NCBI RefSeq assembly: GCF_000020125.1
Contig: NC_010681.1
Location: 558,001 to 622,000, forward strand
DNA length: 64,000 bases
Direction of reading: 5' to 3'
Source of the DNA: Paraburkholderia phytofirmans PsJN
Lineage (GTDB): Bacteria > Pseudomonadota > Gammaproteobacteria > Burkholderiales > Burkholderiaceae
The notes under the pieces were generated by a model. It was given only the letters and a program-made list of their open reading frames with translations, was not told the DNA's origin and did no database searches. This document shows, in pieces, positions 52,643 through 61,885 of the stretch (position 1 is the stretch's first letter; every line of letters starts with the position of its first letter). The translations under genes and the position numbers were made by a program.

Positions 52643-53377
52643 ATGGAAACTCGCTGGTCCGCACTGATGCCTGACGCCCGGAACGTCACGCCGCTCTATT
52701 TGCAGCTCGCGCGCAATCTTGCGACAGCGATCCACTGCGGCGTGTGGTCGGCGGGTGAGGCGCTGCCCTCGGAACGCACGCTCTCGGATGCGATCGGCGT
52801 GTCGCGCATCACGGCGCGCAAGGCGATCGAGTTGCTGGTCGAGCAAGGTTTGATCCGGCGCGCGCGCGGCGCGGGCAGCTTCATCACACCGCGCGTCGAA
52901 GACCCGTTGTCGCGGCTCACCGGCTTCACGAAGAAGATGCAGCAGCGCGGTTTCCGGCCGGATTCGGTGTGGCTCGAGCGCGATATCCGCGCCGCCAACC
53001 GTGACGAACTGGTGCACCTCGGTCTGTCGCCCGGCGCGGCGGTGACGAGTCTGCGGCGCCTGCGGCGCGCCGACGGCATCGTCATGGCGGTCGAGCATTC
53101 GGCGCTGCCGGCGGCGATCGTGCCCGACCCGCATGCCGTCGGTGATTCGCTTTACAGCTATCTCGAACAACGCGGCGCCGCAGTGGTGCGCGCGTTGCAG
53201 CACTTCCGCGCGGTCAACGCTTCGAGCGAGATTGCTTCGTTGATGGATATCGAACCGCGCTCGGCGCTGCTGGTCATTACCCGTATCGGCTATAGCGCCG
53301 ATCAGCGCGCAATCGAACTGACCGATACGTATTGCCGCGACGACTACTACGACTTTGTCGCTGAATTGCGCACCTGA
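52643..53377 (+). CDS. nagR: GntR/HutC-family repressor of the GlcNAc genes
   Basis: A 244-aa regulator. N-terminal GntR winged helix at residues 17-85 (PLYLQLARNLATAIHCGVWSAGEALPSERTLSDAIGVSRITARKAIELLVEQGLIRRARGAGSFI). The C-terminal UTRA effector domain (LTGFTKKMQQRGFRPDSVWLERDIRAA, then IVMAVEHSALPAAIVPDP) binds small sugar phosphates. First gene of the nag cluster and behind a promoter with its likely own operator. ATG 52643 with a weak upstream site; the N-terminal METRWSALM may be longer than needed. Confidence 0.82.
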   Translation: METRWSALMPDARNVTPLYLQLARNLATAIHCGVWSAGEALPSERTLSDAIGVSRITARKAIELLVEQGLIRRARGAGSFITPRVEDPLSRLTGFTKKMQQRGFRPDSVWLERDIRAANRDELVHLGLSPGAAVTSLRRLRRADGIVMAVEHSALPAAIVPDPHAVGDSLYSYLEQRGAAVVRALQHFRAVNASSEIASLMDIEPRSALLVITRIGYSADQRAIELTDTYCRDDYYDFVAELRT

Positions 53378-53478
53378 GCTGACCGGCTGAGCCCGTGCGC
53401 GCAGCCGGCACGTTCAGGTGCGGCGCAGAAAGAGCGCCGTTCAGCCACGCCCCGTATCACGCCTCACCAGAGAGACTC

Positions 53479-54582
53479 ATGCTGACCGGAAACATACTCA
53501 CCACCGATGGGTGGATTCACGGCACGCTCGAATACGAAAACGGCCGCATCACGGCGCTCACCGGCGAACGCGCCGATCCGTCGACCAACGACGCGCCGTA
53601 CATCCTGCCCGGCTTCATCGATCTGCACGTGCATGGCGGCGGCGGTTCCGATGTGATGGAAGGCGGCAGCGCGATCGAAACCATCACGCGCACGCATGCG
53701 CGTTACGGCACGACCAGCCTGCTTGCCACCACCATGACCGCGCCGCGCGACGAGCTGATGGCCGTCGTCGCGGAGCTGGGCAACAACGCGCGCATCCGCA
53801 CGCCCGGCGGCGCGCGCGTGCTCGGCGTGCATCTGGAAGGGCCGTACATCAACCCCGGCAAGCTCGGCGCGCAACCCGACGCGGCCGTTTCGGCGGTGAT
53901 GGACGAAGTGCTGAAATATCTGTCCATCGCGCCGATTCGCGTGGTCACGTTGGCGCCGGAAATTGCCGGCCATATGGAGATCATCTCCGAGATGGCGGCG
54001 CGCGGCGTGCGCGTGCAGCTGGGCCATTCGCTCGGCACTTACGACGACGCCGTCGCCGCGCTCAAGCATGGCGCCTGCGGCTTCACGCATCTGTTCAACG
54101 CCATGTCGCCGCTGCACCATCGCAACCCCGGCCTCGTCGGCGCGGCGCTCGCGCACGCCGAGTTCGCCGAAATCATTCCCGATCTGTTGCACGTCCATCC
54201 GGGGGCGATCCGCGCTGCGTTGCGCGCGATTCCGCGTCTCTATGTAGTCACGGACAGCACCTCGGCCACCGGCATGCCCGACGGCGAATATCGCCTCGGC
54301 AGCCAGCATGTGACGAAGTGCCTCGGCGGCGTGCGTCTCGCCGACGGCACACTCGCCGGCAGCACCCTGACCATGGATCAGGCGCTGCGCAATCTTGTGT
54401 CGATCGGCTTGCCGATCGCCGATGTATCGAACCGTTTGTCGCGCTACGCCGCCGACTACCTGGGCATTGAAGACCGCGGCCGCATCGCGCGCGGTGCATG
54501 GGCCGACGTGGTCGTGTTCGATCGTGAACTGGCGTTGAGCGCGACTTACGTCGAAGGAGAAGCAATTGTCGAATATGCTTAA
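53479..54582 (+). CDS. nagA: N-acetylglucosamine-6-phosphate deacetylase
   Basis: A 367-aa amidohydrolase producing glucosamine-6-phosphate and acetate. Seen: LPGFIDLHVHGGGGSDVME, VHLEGPYINPGKLGAQPD with the metal Glu, QLGHSLGTYDDAVAALKHGACGFTHLFNAMSPLHHRNPG with metal His residues, and catalytic Asp in VVTDSTSATGMPDG. Start ATG 53479 (AGAGA upstream). The long open frame from 53395 is not family-like. Its 3' end overlaps the deaminase gene. Confidence 0.93.
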   Translation: MLTGNILTTDGWIHGTLEYENGRITALTGERADPSTNDAPYILPGFIDLHVHGGGGSDVMEGGSAIETITRTHARYGTTSLLATTMTAPRDELMAVVAELGNNARIRTPGGARVLGVHLEGPYINPGKLGAQPDAAVSAVMDEVLKYLSIAPIRVVTLAPEIAGHMEIISEMAARGVRVQLGHSLGTYDDAVAALKHGACGFTHLFNAMSPLHHRNPGLVGAALAHAEFAEIIPDLLHVHPGAIRAALRAIPRLYVVTDSTSATGMPDGEYRLGSQHVTKCLGGVRLADGTLAGSTLTMDQALRNLVSIGLPIADVSNRLSRYAADYLGIEDRGRIARGAWADVVVFDRELALSATYVEGEAIVEYA

Positions 54583-55582
54583 AGAGGCGCTGGCGTCCGC
54601 TGAAACGGTCGCCGCGCAACTCACGGACACCTCGCGCGTCGAGGCATTGGCGGCGAAGCTCGCACAGCAGCCGCGCCATGTCGCGCTGACCGTCGCGCGC
54701 GGCAGCTCCGATCACGCGGCGAGCTACTTCGCGAGCCTGACGATGAGCCGCCTCGGCGTGCCGGTCGCCTCGCTGCCGATGTCGGTCGCCACGCTGCAAC
54801 AGGCGCCGCTCCAGGTGCGCGATCAGCTCGCGCTGGCGTTCTCGCAATCGGGCAAGAGCCCGGACCTCGTCGGCACGATGGAAGCGCTGCGCAAAGCCGG
54901 TGCGTTGACCGTCGCCGCCGTGAACGTGTCGGGCTCACCCCTGGCCGACGCGTGCGAATTCGAGTTGCCGCTCGTCGCCGGCCCGGAACTCAGCGTCGCG
55001 GCCACCAAGAGCTATATCGCGATGCTGTCGATCTCCGCGCAACTCGTCGCGCATTGGCAAAAAGACGCTGAACTGCTTGCCGCGTTGAAAACGCTGCCTG
55101 AAGCGCTGTGTACCGCGGGCAAGCTCGACTGGTCGGTGGCCGTGGAGGAATTGCGCGGTATCGAGCGCATGATCGTGATCGGCCGCGGCCTGGGTCTCGC
55201 CATCGCGCAGGAAGCCGCGCTGAAGCTGAAGGAAACCTCCGGCATTCAGGCCGAAGCGTTTTCGAGCGCGGAAGTGCGTCACGGTCCGATGGAACTGATC
55301 GATCGCGACTATCCGCTGCTGGTCTTCGCACCGCGCGGACCTGAGCAGGCCGGCTTGTTGCAACTCGCGCGCGACATGAAGGCGCGCGGCGCCCGCGTTC
55401 TGCTCGCGGCGTCGGTCGACGTGCCGGAAGCTACGCTGCCGCTCGCCACCACCGCTCATGCGGCGCTCGATCCGATTGCCGCAATCCTGTCCTTTTACGT
55501 GATGGCCGCCGGCCTTGCCGCCGCGCGCGGGCGCAATCCCGATGCGCCGCGCCATCTCAACAAAGTCACCGAAACTCACTGA
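54566..55582 (+). CDS. SIS-domain glucosamine-6-phosphate deaminase (NagB-II type)
   Basis: A 338-aa protein with two SIS domains and no glutaminase domain, related to the isomerase half of GlmS. Seen: ARGSSDHAASYF and LAFSQSGKSPDLVGTMEAL in the first, GRGLGLAIAQEAALKLKETSGIQAEAFSSAEVRHGPMELID in the second. In such clusters it replaces NagB and makes fructose-6-phosphate and ammonia. The best start is TTG 54566 after GGAGA; ATG 54575 is the alternative. Overlaps nagA by 17 bp, so translation is coupled. Confidence 0.85.
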   Translation: MSNMLKEALASAETVAAQLTDTSRVEALAAKLAQQPRHVALTVARGSSDHAASYFASLTMSRLGVPVASLPMSVATLQQAPLQVRDQLALAFSQSGKSPDLVGTMEALRKAGALTVAAVNVSGSPLADACEFELPLVAGPELSVAATKSYIAMLSISAQLVAHWQKDAELLAALKTLPEALCTAGKLDWSVAVEELRGIERMIVIGRGLGLAIAQEAALKLKETSGIQAEAFSSAEVRHGPMELIDRDYPLLVFAPRGPEQAGLLQLARDMKARGARVLLAASVDVPEATLPLATTAHAALDPIAAILSFYVMAAGLAAARGRNPDAPRHLNKVTETH

Positions 55583-55593
55583 CGAGAAATCAG

Positions 55594-58185
55594 ATGCGAC
55601 GTGTCGAGGAGTCCCGCTTGATGAGCCATTCTGAAGGCCATATTGTTTTGCTCGCGCCCATGACCGGTCCGGTCGTGCCGCTCGCGAACGTGCCCGACCC
55701 TGTGTTTTCGGGCGGCATGTTCGGCGACGGCATCGGCGTCGATCCGCTCGAGGGCCGACTCGTCGCGCCGTGCGACGCTACGGTCACCCATCTCGCGCGC
55801 ACCGGCCACGCCGTGACGCTGGCCACCGCTGAAGGCGCCGAGATTCTGCTGCATATCGGTATCGACACGGTCGAACTGAACGGCAAGGGTTTTGCGCCGA
55901 TGGTCGCCCAAGGCGCTCACGTGCGCGCCGGCGACGTGCTGATCGAGTTCGATCAGGATCAGGTCGCGTTGAATGCGCCGAGCCTCGTGTCGGTGATCGC
56001 GATTGCCAATTCGGATGCGTTCGAGATCGTCGAACGTGTGCAGGGCGGCTTGCTGAAGGCGGGTGAGACGCCGCTGCTGGTGCTGCGCGCGCGCGACGGC
56101 GCGGCGGCCGAAGCGTCGCGTCAACTGAGTTCCACGAACGTGACGGAAGAGGCGCGTCAGCAAGTCACGCTGGTTCACGCGGGCGGTCTGCATGCGCGCC
56201 CGGCGGCACGTGCTCGTGAAGCGGCGCGTGGCTTCGATGCACGCGTCGAGGTGCGCTACGAAGGACGCAAAGCAGCGATCGAAAGCGTGGTCGGTTTGCT
56301 TGGCCTCGGCGCTGGAGAAGGCGCGACCGTCGAGTTGCTCGGCATGGGTCCGCAAGCCGCGGCCGCTGTGGCTGCAATTGCTAACGAACTGACCCGCGAA
56401 GCGCACGGCGAAGTCGAGGAGAAACCGGCGCGTCAAAGTTCGCCGGCGCCGCAAGCCGTCGCCCGTCCGGCGGGCGAGACGCTTGCGCCGAATACGCTCG
56501 CCGGCGTCTGCGCGGCGCCGGGCGTCGCGGTCGGCAAGCTGGTGCGCTGGGACGACGCGGACATCGATCCGCCCGAAAAGGCGAACGGCACGTCGGCTGC
56601 GGAAAGCCGTTTGCTCGACAAGGCGATTGCCACCGTCGACGCGGACCTCGACACGACGGTGCGTGACGCGTCGCAACGCGGCGCAGTTGGCGAAGCGGGT
56701 ATTTTTTCGGTGCATCGCGTGCTGCTCGAAGATCCCACGCTGCTCGACGCCGCGCGCGATCTGATCAGTCTCGGCAAGAGCGCCGGCTTTGCGTGGCGCG
56801 AAGCGATCCGCGCGCAGATCGCCATCCTGACGAATATCGAAGACGCGTTGCTTGCCGAACGTGCCGCCGATTTGCGCGACATCGAGAAGCGCGTGCTGCG
56901 CGCGCTCGGTTATACGAGTGCAACGGCACGCACGCTGCCGGAAGAAGCCGTGCTCGCGGCTGAAGAGTTCACGCCGTCGGATCTTTCCACACTGGATCGC
57001 TCGCGTGTCACGGCATTGGTGATGGCACGCGGCGGTGCAACCTCGCACGCGGCGATTCTCGCGCGTCAGGCGGGCATTCCCGCGCTGGTGGCAGTCGGCG
57101 ACGCGTTGCACGCGATCCCCGAAGGCACGCAAGTGGTGGTGAACGCCACGACCGGCCGCCTCGAATTCGCACCGACCGAACTCGACGTTGAACGCGCGCG
57201 TCTGGAGCGCACGCGTTTGGCCGATGTGCGCGAAGCGAACCGCCGCACGTCGCAGCAAGCGGCGGTCACGTCCGATGGCCGCGCGATCGAAGTGGCCGCG
57301 AACATCGCCACGCTCGACGACGCGAAAACCGCCGTGGAAAACGGCGCCGATTCAGTCGGTCTGCTGCGCACAGAATTGCTGTTCATTCACCGCGCCGCCG
57401 CGCCGACCACGGACGAACATCGTCAGAGCTACCAGGCAATCGTCGATGCGTTGAGCGGCCGCACCGCGATCATCCGCACGCTGGATGTCGGCGCGGACAA
57501 GGAAGTCGATTATCTGACGCTGCCGCCCGAACCGAATCCCGCGCTCGGCTTGCGCGGCATCCGCCTCGCGCAAGTGCGCCCGGACCTGCTCGACGATCAG
57601 TTGCGCGGCCTGCTGGCGGTGCAACCACTCGGCGCCGTGCGCATCCTGCTGCCGATGGTGACCGACGTCGGCGAATTGATCCGCATCCGTAAGCGCATCG
57701 ACGAATTCGCGCGCGAGTTGGGTCGCACGGAACCGATCGAAGTCGGCGTGATGATCGAAGTGCCGTCGGCGGCGTTGCTGGCCGATCAACTGGCGCAACA
57801 CGCGGATTTCCTCTCGATCGGCACCAACGATCTCACGCAATACACGCTCGCCATGGACCGTTGCCAGGCCGACCTCGCCGCCCAGGCGGACGGCTTGCAT
57901 CCGGCTGTGCTGCGGTTGATCGCAGCCACCGTGCAAGGCGCGGACAAGCACGGCAAATGGGTTGGCGTGTGCGGCGCGTTGGCGGGCGACCCGCTCGCCA
58001 TGCCGTTGCTCGTCGGCCTCGGCGTGACCGAACTTTCGGTGGATCCGGTCTCGGTGCCGGGCATCAAGGCGCGGGTGCGCAACCTCGATTATCAGCTGTG
58101 CCGTCAACGCGCCCAGGATGCCCTGGCGCTCGAATCGGCGCAGGCGGTAAGAGCAGCAAGCCGCGAAACCTGGCCTTTGGACTGA
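55594..58185 (+). CDS. nagF: Fused PTS IIA(Glc)-HPr-EI protein
   Basis: An 863-aa fusion protein carrying the soluble phosphorelay for N-acetylglucosamine. IIA-Glc-like domain about residues 15-150, His87 in EILLHIGIDTVELNG. HPr domain about 190-275, His200 in HAGGLHARPAARA. EI domain about 300-863, His485 in GGATSHAAILARQAG, GLLRTELLF, RTLDVGADKEVDYL and Cys in WVGVCGALAGDP. Phosphate runs PEP to EI to HPr to IIA to NagE. An alternative start is ATG 55621. It does not need the general EI/HPr encoded at 25490-27813. Confidence 0.92.
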   Translation: MRRVEESRLMSHSEGHIVLLAPMTGPVVPLANVPDPVFSGGMFGDGIGVDPLEGRLVAPCDATVTHLARTGHAVTLATAEGAEILLHIGIDTVELNGKGFAPMVAQGAHVRAGDVLIEFDQDQVALNAPSLVSVIAIANSDAFEIVERVQGGLLKAGETPLLVLRARDGAAAEASRQLSSTNVTEEARQQVTLVHAGGLHARPAARAREAARGFDARVEVRYEGRKAAIESVVGLLGLGAGEGATVELLGMGPQAAAAVAAIANELTREAHGEVEEKPARQSSPAPQAVARPAGETLAPNTLAGVCAAPGVAVGKLVRWDDADIDPPEKANGTSAAESRLLDKAIATVDADLDTTVRDASQRGAVGEAGIFSVHRVLLEDPTLLDAARDLISLGKSAGFAWREAIRAQIAILTNIEDALLAERAADLRDIEKRVLRALGYTSATARTLPEEAVLAAEEFTPSDLSTLDRSRVTALVMARGGATSHAAILARQAGIPALVAVGDALHAIPEGTQVVVNATTGRLEFAPTELDVERARLERTRLADVREANRRTSQQAAVTSDGRAIEVAANIATLDDAKTAVENGADSVGLLRTELLFIHRAAAPTTDEHRQSYQAIVDALSGRTAIIRTLDVGADKEVDYLTLPPEPNPALGLRGIRLAQVRPDLLDDQLRGLLAVQPLGAVRILLPMVTDVGELIRIRKRIDEFARELGRTEPIEVGVMIEVPSAALLADQLAQHADFLSIGTNDLTQYTLAMDRCQADLAAQADGLHPAVLRLIAATVQGADKHGKWVGVCGALAGDPLAMPLLVGLGVTELSVDPVSVPGIKARVRNLDYQLCRQRAQDALALESAQAVRAASRETWPLD

Positions 58186-58294
58186 ACCCCACACGGTCCG
58201 TAGTCAGCTTCGCTCAATCATCACTCATAGCTACAAAACTCAAGACACCGTTCAAGAACGGCGTTCAACAAAGAGACAAGGATTGGAGGTATCA

Positions 58295-60070
58295 ATGGAT
58301 GGGAATCCGTTTCTGAAGATTCAGCGCCTGGGACGCGCGCTGATGCTGCCGATTGCAGTGCTGCCGGTTGCCGGCCTGCTGCTGCGCCTCGGCCAGCCCG
58401 ATGTGTTCAACATCAAGATGATCGCCGACGCCGGCGGCGCGATCTTCGACAACCTGCCGCTGCTGTTCGCGATCGGCGTGGCGGTCGGCTTCGCGAAAGA
58501 CAATAACGGCGTGGCGGGTCTGGCGGGTGCGATCGGCTATCTGATCGAAGTCGCGGTGATGAAGGACATCAACGACAAGCTCAACATGGGCGTGTTGTCC
58601 GGGATCGTGGCGGGTATCGTCGCGGGCTTGCTGTACAACCGGTACAAAGACATCAAGCTGCCCGATTACCTCGCTTTCTTCGGAGGGAAACGCTTCGTGC
58701 CGATTGTCACGGGGGTGGTCTGTCTCGTGCTCGGCATAGCGTTCGGCTACGTATGGCAACCGGTGCAAGCCGTTATCGATACGGCCGGCCACTGGCTGAC
58801 CACCGCGGGCGCGCTCGGCGCATTCGTGTTCGGCGTGCTGAACCGCTTGCTGCTCGTCACGGGCTTGCATCACATCCTCAATTCGCTGACGTGGTTCGTG
58901 TTCGGCACGTTCACGCCGCCGGGCGGCGCTGCCGTGACGGGCGACCTGCATCGCTTCTTCGCGGGCGACCCGACTGCGGGCACCTTCATGACGGGCTTCT
59001 TCCCGGTCATGATGTTCGGTCTGCCGGCTGCCTGTCTCGCGATGTTCCATGAAGCACCGAAGGAGCGCCGCGCGGTTGTGGGCGGTTTGCTCTTCTCGAT
59101 GGCGCTGACCTCGTTCCTGACGGGCGTGACCGAGCCGATCGAATTCAGCTTCATGTTCCTCGCACCGGTGCTGTACGTGATCCACGCGCTGTTGACGGGT
59201 ATCTCGCTCGCCATCTGCTCGGCGCTCGGCATTCACCTCGGCTTCACCTTCTCCGCGGGCGCAATCGACTACGTGTTGAACTACGGTCTGTCGACTCGCG
59301 GCTGGTGGGCGATTCCGATCGGTCTCGTCTATATGGTGGTGTACTACGGTCTGTTCCGCTTCTTCATCCGCAAGTTCAATATGGCGACGCCGGGCCGCGA
59401 ACCCGCCGCAGCCGATGAGCAAGTCGACTCGTTTGCCGCGGGTGGTTTTGTTTCGCCGGTCGCCGGTACGGCTGTGCCGCGTGCGCAGCGTTATATCGCT
59501 GCGCTGGGCGGCGCATCGAATCTGTCGGTGGTGGATGCTTGCACGACGCGTTTGCGTTTGTCGGTGGTCGATTCGAACAAGGTTTCGGAAAACGAACTGA
59601 AGACGATCGGCGCGCGCGGCGTGCTCAAGCGCGGCTCGACCAACGTGCAGGTGATCATCGGACCGGAAGCGGACATCATCGCGGACGAAATCCGTACGGT
59701 GATCGCGCAAGGTGGTGGTGATGCGGTGAAGCCGGCGGCTGCTGCTCCGGCTCAGGTTGTGGCGGCTGCGCCGGTTGCGGCTTCGGTCGCTCAAGGTAGC
59801 GGTCCGCTCGATCCGGATCCGCTGCGCTGGCTTGCCGTGTTCGGCGGTGCGGGCAACGTGCTGTCGCTGGATGCGATCGCGGCGACGCGTCTGCGTATCG
59901 TCGTGCGCGATCCGTCGGCGGTTGATCGTCAACGCCTGGCGACGCTCGATACGGCATGGATTTCTGCTGACACGTTCCATATCGTCGTCGGCGATGCGGC
60001 GCAACGCTATGCTGAAAAGCTGGCGACGCGCACGACGCAAAGCGGCGGTGCAACGCCGCTGCCCGCATAA
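58295..60070 (+). CDS. nagE: PTS N-acetylglucosamine permease IIC-IIB-IIB
   Basis: A 591-aa permease. IIC domain about residues 1-365, with about ten helices and FMTGFFPVMMFGLPAACLAMFHEAP and VTEPIEFSFMFLAPVLYVIHALLTG. The first IIB domain about 390-475 has phospho-Cys416 in VVDACTTRLRLSV. An Ala/Pro-rich linker and a second IIB-like domain follow (about 510-590). The second has LDAIAATRLRI, where Ala529 replaces the Cys, so it cannot be phosphorylated. ATG 58295 follows a perfect GGAGGT. No IIA is attached; NagF supplies it. A terminator follows. Confidence 0.9.
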   Translation: MDGNPFLKIQRLGRALMLPIAVLPVAGLLLRLGQPDVFNIKMIADAGGAIFDNLPLLFAIGVAVGFAKDNNGVAGLAGAIGYLIEVAVMKDINDKLNMGVLSGIVAGIVAGLLYNRYKDIKLPDYLAFFGGKRFVPIVTGVVCLVLGIAFGYVWQPVQAVIDTAGHWLTTAGALGAFVFGVLNRLLLVTGLHHILNSLTWFVFGTFTPPGGAAVTGDLHRFFAGDPTAGTFMTGFFPVMMFGLPAACLAMFHEAPKERRAVVGGLLFSMALTSFLTGVTEPIEFSFMFLAPVLYVIHALLTGISLAICSALGIHLGFTFSAGAIDYVLNYGLSTRGWWAIPIGLVYMVVYYGLFRFFIRKFNMATPGREPAAADEQVDSFAAGGFVSPVAGTAVPRAQRYIAALGGASNLSVVDACTTRLRLSVVDSNKVSENELKTIGARGVLKRGSTNVQVIIGPEADIIADEIRTVIAQGGGDAVKPAAAAPAQVVAAAPVAASVAQGSGPLDPDPLRWLAVFGGAGNVLSLDAIAATRLRIVVRDPSAVDRQRLATLDTAWISADTFHIVVGDAAQRYAEKLATRTTQSGGATPLPA

Positions 60071-60136
60071 TTCATCGGCCCAGCGAGCCTCGCCGATTTT
60101 GATTCGGCGTCCGGCTCGCGAGCCACGATGTTCGAC

Positions 60137-60165
60137 AAGCCTCCGGATATTCCGGAGGCTTTTTT
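60137..60165 (+). terminator. Terminator of the nag operon
   Basis: AAGCCTCCGGA (60137-60147) pairs with TCCGGAGGCTT (60151-60161), followed by T residues. Confidence 0.87.
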
Positions 60166-60325
60166 GTATCAGTGGCATGCATGCCGGCAGTGCGACGTAA
60201 AAGCGCGGCGCCTCGCTTTATGCGTAACGTCGGGTTGGAGGCAAAACAATTGGGTAAGCTAACTAATGTGATCCGAGAGCCTTGTCATGTCGGCAAGGTA
60301 TTCGGCTCGTGCTCGGGAGTTGCCC

Positions 60326-61651
60326 ATGTCAATGCGTTCAGTCATCTGTCTCATGTTGCTTCTGCCGGCCGGCGCCGCCAACGCCAACGGCAACTTCAGC
60401 GTCACCTGCCAGTATTCGCATACGTTGCCGGACGACGCGATCCTTTATCCGGGGCAACCCGGCAAGGCGATGGTGCATGATTTTTTCGGCAACACGAGCG
60501 CGGATGCGTACAGTACCTATGATTCGCTGAGTCAAAACAAGCTCACGACTTGCGATGCCGCGGCGGACCGTTCTTCGTACTGGGCTCCGCAGTTAAAGCG
60601 CGCGTCTGGTGTCGTCGTGCCGGGCTACCAGAAGACGTACTACAAGAACGATCAACCGGTGGTGCCGGTGCAGACCATTCCCGCAGGGCTTGAAATGCTG
60701 GCGGGCGATCACCATTCATCGGCGCCCAAGCCGCAAATCAATTATTTGTGCCGCGGTGGTGCCTATACGCAAATCGCGCCGACGAGTTGCCCGGTTGTCA
60801 CGGACAACACCGGCACATACGCCCAGTTCAATATTTCGGTGCACTTCCCGGATTGCTGGGACGGACGGACGCTGGTGCCGAACATACCCAGCAAAATCAT
60901 GAATATGGCCTATCGGCAGGCCGATGGGACGTGTCCGGCGGGATTCCCCGTCAAGATTCCGGAACTGCAACTCAACGTGGCATATGACCTCGGGCAAGAC
61001 CCCGATCTCTCCAACGCGCAGTTGTCGATGGATCCGATTCTCGTGGATGGCGTCTGGGTCCCGCAGTGGGGAAGCCTGTACACTGCGCACGCCGATTTTA
61101 TCAACGCGTGGAAAGCCGATTCGCTGCAATACGCGATCGACCACTGCTCGAATGCCAACACCTCGTGCATCAGCAGTAGTATCCCGACGTACTATTCAAA
61201 AGCCAGCGCTGATGTGTGGGTGGACAGTAGCGGCGCTACGCACCCATCCGGCCCCACGATGGTCTCTGATGCGGGCAGTACCGTGTTGATCAAATTACCG
61301 ACGCCCGAGAATTTGACGGACTATCTGTACAGCACCTCGTCTCTGCAGACGCTGGCGCAGAACATGACAGACGCGAACGCGGTGATGCTGGATCTCTACG
61401 CGGCTTCGACGAACTGGGACGATCTCTCCAATCTCCCGACGGCATCGGCCTGCAATACGAAGCAGCGGATCGGCGGCATCTACCTGGACAATGCGCTGCA
61501 GTCGCGCACGAACGACATCACGCAGTACGTTGCCTCGCAGGTCGCTGCCGGGGCGCCGCAAATCGGCGTGTGCATTCGCAATGCAACAGGCAAGACAATC
61601 CAGTTTTCTTCGCGCGACGGAGCGGGTACGCCAGCGCTGTTTATTAAGTAA
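60326..61651 (+). CDS. Secreted DUF1996 family protein
   Basis: A 441-aa exported protein. Signal peptide MSMRSVICLMLLLPAGAANANG. A DUF1996 domain covers about residues 20-260 (DDAILYPGQPGKAMVHDFFGNTSADAYSTYDSL, SYWAPQLKRASGVVVPGYQKTYYKN, ISVHFPDCWDGRTL, and LYTAHADFINAWKADSLQYAIDHC with Cys pairs). A C-terminal beta-rich module begins near residue 290, with repeats of Thr/Ser, perhaps carbohydrate-binding. Start ATG 60326 after GGGAG; an upstream ATG at 60287 is less likely. DUF1996 is best known from fungi and actinobacteria. Isolated gene followed by a bidirectional terminator. Function unknown, possibly acting on cell-wall or plant polysaccharides. Confidence 0.82.
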   Translation: MSMRSVICLMLLLPAGAANANGNFSVTCQYSHTLPDDAILYPGQPGKAMVHDFFGNTSADAYSTYDSLSQNKLTTCDAAADRSSYWAPQLKRASGVVVPGYQKTYYKNDQPVVPVQTIPAGLEMLAGDHHSSAPKPQINYLCRGGAYTQIAPTSCPVVTDNTGTYAQFNISVHFPDCWDGRTLVPNIPSKIMNMAYRQADGTCPAGFPVKIPELQLNVAYDLGQDPDLSNAQLSMDPILVDGVWVPQWGSLYTAHADFINAWKADSLQYAIDHCSNANTSCISSSIPTYYSKASADVWVDSSGATHPSGPTMVSDAGSTVLIKLPTPENLTDYLYSTSSLQTLAQNMTDANAVMLDLYAASTNWDDLSNLPTASACNTKQRIGGIYLDNALQSRTNDITQYVASQVAAGAPQIGVCIRNATGKTIQFSSRDGAGTPALFIK

Positions 61652-61679
61652 GGTGGCGGGCGCCCCCGTTGCTGAGCAG

Positions 61680-61713
61680 AAAAAAAGCACCTCGAATTCG
61701 AGGTGCTTTTTTT
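61680..61713. terminator. Bidirectional terminator between DUF1996 and cydX genes
   Basis: A perfect palindrome GCACCTCGAATTCGAGGTGC (61687-61706) flanked by an A-run and a T-run. It serves both converging transcripts. Confidence 0.88.
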
Positions 61714-61743
61714 GCCTGGCCGGGGCACTCGGCGCGCGCTACG

Positions 61744-61857
61744 TCAACGAGTCTTCCGGCTACCGTCCTCCGGCCGGCGCGACTCCAGCCACATCACGTT
61801 GATAATGCCGAACGCCAACGCCACGCCGATCCCGAGGATCCAACTGAAATACCACAT
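61744..61857 (-). CDS. cydX: Cytochrome bd oxidase small subunit CydX
   Basis: A 37-codon gene, too short for length-based callers. It starts MWYFSWILGIGVALAFGIINVMWLES, the CydX/YbgT signature (one membrane helix with the conserved MWYF start and Glu), then RRPEDGSRKTR. AGGAG precedes the ATG. It follows cydB on the same strand with a 28-bp gap. CydX stabilises the bd oxidase. Confidence 0.9.
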   Translation of the reverse strand: MWYFSWILGIGVALAFGIINVMWLESRRPEDGSRKTR

Positions 61858-61885
61858 CGCAAACTCCTGTTAAGCCTGTAGCCGG

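Noticed and set aside
58292..60178. 628-aa minus-strand open frame across nagE
   Set aside because: Antisense shadow, Arg/His/Glu-rich, without family motifs. The IIC-IIB gene on the plus strand explains the region.
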